A DNA stretch of 38,822 bases from Klebsormidium nitens (Eukaryota; Streptophyta; Klebsormidiophyceae; Klebsormidiales; Klebsormidiaceae): positions 1-38,822 of the forward strand of contig DF237686.1 in assembly GCA_000708835.1 (NCBI GenBank), given 5' to 3'. Below the pieces are notes generated by a model. That model was not told the DNA's origin and did not search any database. It was given only the letters and a program-made list of their open reading frames with translations. Shown here piece by piece: positions 36,939-38,822 of the stretch. The translations under genes were made by a program, and so were the position numbers. Position 1 is the stretch's first letter. Each line of letters opens with the position of its first letter.

Positions 36939-38727
36939 CTAGGTCACGGTCACATAGCAGTTGAAGTACGACGGCAGCGAGTCCCACGGGTTCCCATCCG
37001 GCCCGTCCGTGGTCACATAACAATAGTTATATCCGGCTTCGCGCACTGGTTAACGACCGAAACGTAGTTAGCGTCGGTCGACCGATATACCAGGGACGCA
37101 ATCTTGGCGCCGCAGGTGCTGCACTTGTTGGTGTCGTTTTGGGCGGCGTTGGGAAGGTACGGTTTGGTTCCGGGATAAATCCCCGTGCAGAAGCTGTCGT
37201 CACTGTGTGCGGAGGGGAAAGTAGGGATGGGGCACCTGCAGAAAAACGGGAGAAAAATATGTAAGGGCCTTCGTCGACTCGTCTGCTTGATCGGGATGCG
37301 AAGGAACTTGATCACGTACTACCAAGCAGCATCCCGGAAGCTCTCAATACCGTGTTCAGTTCTTCCCGATTTGGGGAACGTTTGCCTCCAGCTTCGTCAC
37401 ACGGGCTGGCTTCGTTCTACTAATATGCGGCGTCATTATGTCAGGCTGCGCCGAATTCGCTTTCAAAGCTAGCTGCCCGCGCGTCTCGTGCAGGGAATCG
37501 ACTTTGTCCAGGGCTTGAGTGTTTGAAAATGTCTTTTGATGCAAAGCTGGAACAGACTTTCGAAAAGAGCGCTTCAAAACCGAAGATTATGGTCAGAGTT
37601 GATGGGCTCGACAAAGCGCTAACATTGCCGACGGGCCAAGTGCGTCAAGAGAGGAGGTCAAAAACCACGTGTCTCATGAGATCACATGCCGTGGTAATTC
37701 GCACTGCCGGCCAGTTGTTTCCCAGTCTCCTCAAACCCAACCACAAGGTCGAAGATGTCAGTCATGGACGGCTCGAATCTGCCCCCAGCGTTAAGGACCC
37801 GGGTACCGGTAACTAGGCCCGCCACTTGCTGGTAGTACCTCTTGTCGTTGTCGGCACCACCCGGACTGGCCGCGTACTGCGGAGAGTGTGGTTATACGGA
37901 GACCTGTGTCAATTCAAGCGGGAATTTGAACGCCAGGAAGAGTCGGTTCTTTAGTTACCAATTTGAGTCAAGGATTGACCAGCCCAGTTGATGCTGATCG
38001 ACGTGACGTTTGGAAGCGGCCCATAAGTATATATGGGCAGCTGGTCGAAGGACTGACGCGACAAAATCGTCTTCACGTCTGATGCGTGCCAGCCGTCTTG
38101 GTGCCAACTTGAGAAAGTGCAGGACCCACAACAAGGTCATTCTGAATGACTTGAAGAGCTGGTTGAGACACCGGAGCTTGGTTCAAGGGCAGATTGGTCT
38201 AGCAATCCCTTCTTGACAGTGCGAAGAAGCAGTCCTGCTTTTCAGCCTGAGTCACTGAGTGGTCTCAGCAATATTAAGAAGATCCTTTGCGATATCAGGG
38301 TTATCAATCGTTGACTCACTCCGTATCCGCAATCTTGTCTGCTTAGTTTCACAGGTCAGAGCTGCATCATGTCCTGCATCATGTAGGAAGGGGGAAAAAT
38401 CTGTGCGCCCGCTCACCCAGGTCGTTGCCTCATCAAAGAAGACCCCATCCAAGGTTGAGAAATATGAGGTAAACAGCTGGTATTCGGCTTTGACCGCGTC
38501 GACTGCCTTGTTGGTGTGCGTGGTCGCGATGTAACCCCTTTCGCCCGCAGCTTGGTGATGCAGGGACTGGAGGTGCGTCCGAAATCCTGGGCCTCGGTCA
38601 AGTTCTTCCCAGGGCCACTGTTTGGGTTGATGACGGCAATGCAGTTGGCGCCACAAGCGGCCTGCATTTGCAGGAGAAGTTGGTCGAGCGCGGAAGACGG
38701 GAAGAAGCAATGCTGGGTCTGGTCTTG
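36939..38727 (-). pseudogene. Spherulin-4-like (GH135-like) copy B, frameshifted
   Basis: Tandem paralogue of copy A, same exon layout: exon 1 part about 38727-38417, exon 2 37876-37686 (191 nt, the same length as in A), exon 3 37235-36939. It retains the N-terminal CIAVINPNSGPGKN and PCITKLRAKG, LDGVFFDEATTW, RVLNAGGRFEPSMTD, and the end GNPWDSLPSYF. Relative to copy A it has a 13-nt loss near 38534, between short GGGTT repeats, which breaks the frame just before YIATTH. It also has a 1-nt loss near 37038 that breaks the frame after VVNQCA. The exon 2 donor is GTGATC, weaker than GTAAGA in A. Two independent frame breaks argue for a pseudogene rather than a read error. The 5' end lies at or beyond the window edge. 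Confidence 0.75.
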
Positions 38728-38822
38728 TGAGCTCTTTCTTCAATCATCCATTAAGTGTTTCCTCAGAAATTCTGCATCAGGCAGACCATGACCAGGTAAC
38801 AACAATAAGAAACTGTTAGAAG

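Overview
The window is nuclear DNA from a green-lineage eukaryote, most likely a streptophyte (charophyte) alga. The genes are split by many GT-AG introns of about 300-550 bases. The central locus is a plant-type PHYLLO fusion gene, and the recognisable proteins read like land-plant homologues. A Klebsormidium-like alga would fit, but the genus is a guess.

Layout, left to right. (1) 719-3992, minus: cytosolic ribosomal protein uS7 (RPS5), 5 exons, 195 aa. (2) 4769-7072, plus: pyroglutamyl-peptidase I-like C15 protease, 4 exons, 242 aa, head-to-head with RPS5. (3) 7834-25985, minus: PHYLLO, 27 coding exons. All splice phases close, giving one 2520-residue protein with four enzyme modules in the order MenF-MenD-MenC-MenH, the phylloquinone (vitamin K1) pathway from chorismate. 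(4) 26496-31263, plus: CGI-58/ABHD5-type alpha/beta hydrolase, 7 exons, 503 aa, divergent from PHYLLO. (5) 32619-34311 and 36939-38727, minus: two tandem copies of a spherulin-4-like (GH135-like) gene. The first lacks a recognisable N-terminal part. The second has two frameshifts and looks like a pseudogene.

The most interesting features are these. The PHYLLO gene keeps a complete, catalytically intact isochorismate synthase module, whereas flowering plants have only a truncated MenF in PHYLLO and make isochorismate from a separate gene. Large low-complexity insertions interrupt three of its enzyme domains. A 181-bp MITE-like element with perfect 15-bp terminal inverted repeats and a 3-bp target duplication sits in the intron of one spherulin-4 copy only, so it dates after the duplication. 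A near-perfect 19-bp hairpin lies in the convergent gap between the peptidase and PHYLLO genes.

The genes do not form a pathway together apart from the fused PHYLLO modules. I saw no tRNA, rRNA or CRISPR and no complete transposon. Exon coordinates were worked out by hand from splice consensus, phase and family similarity. No transcript data were available.
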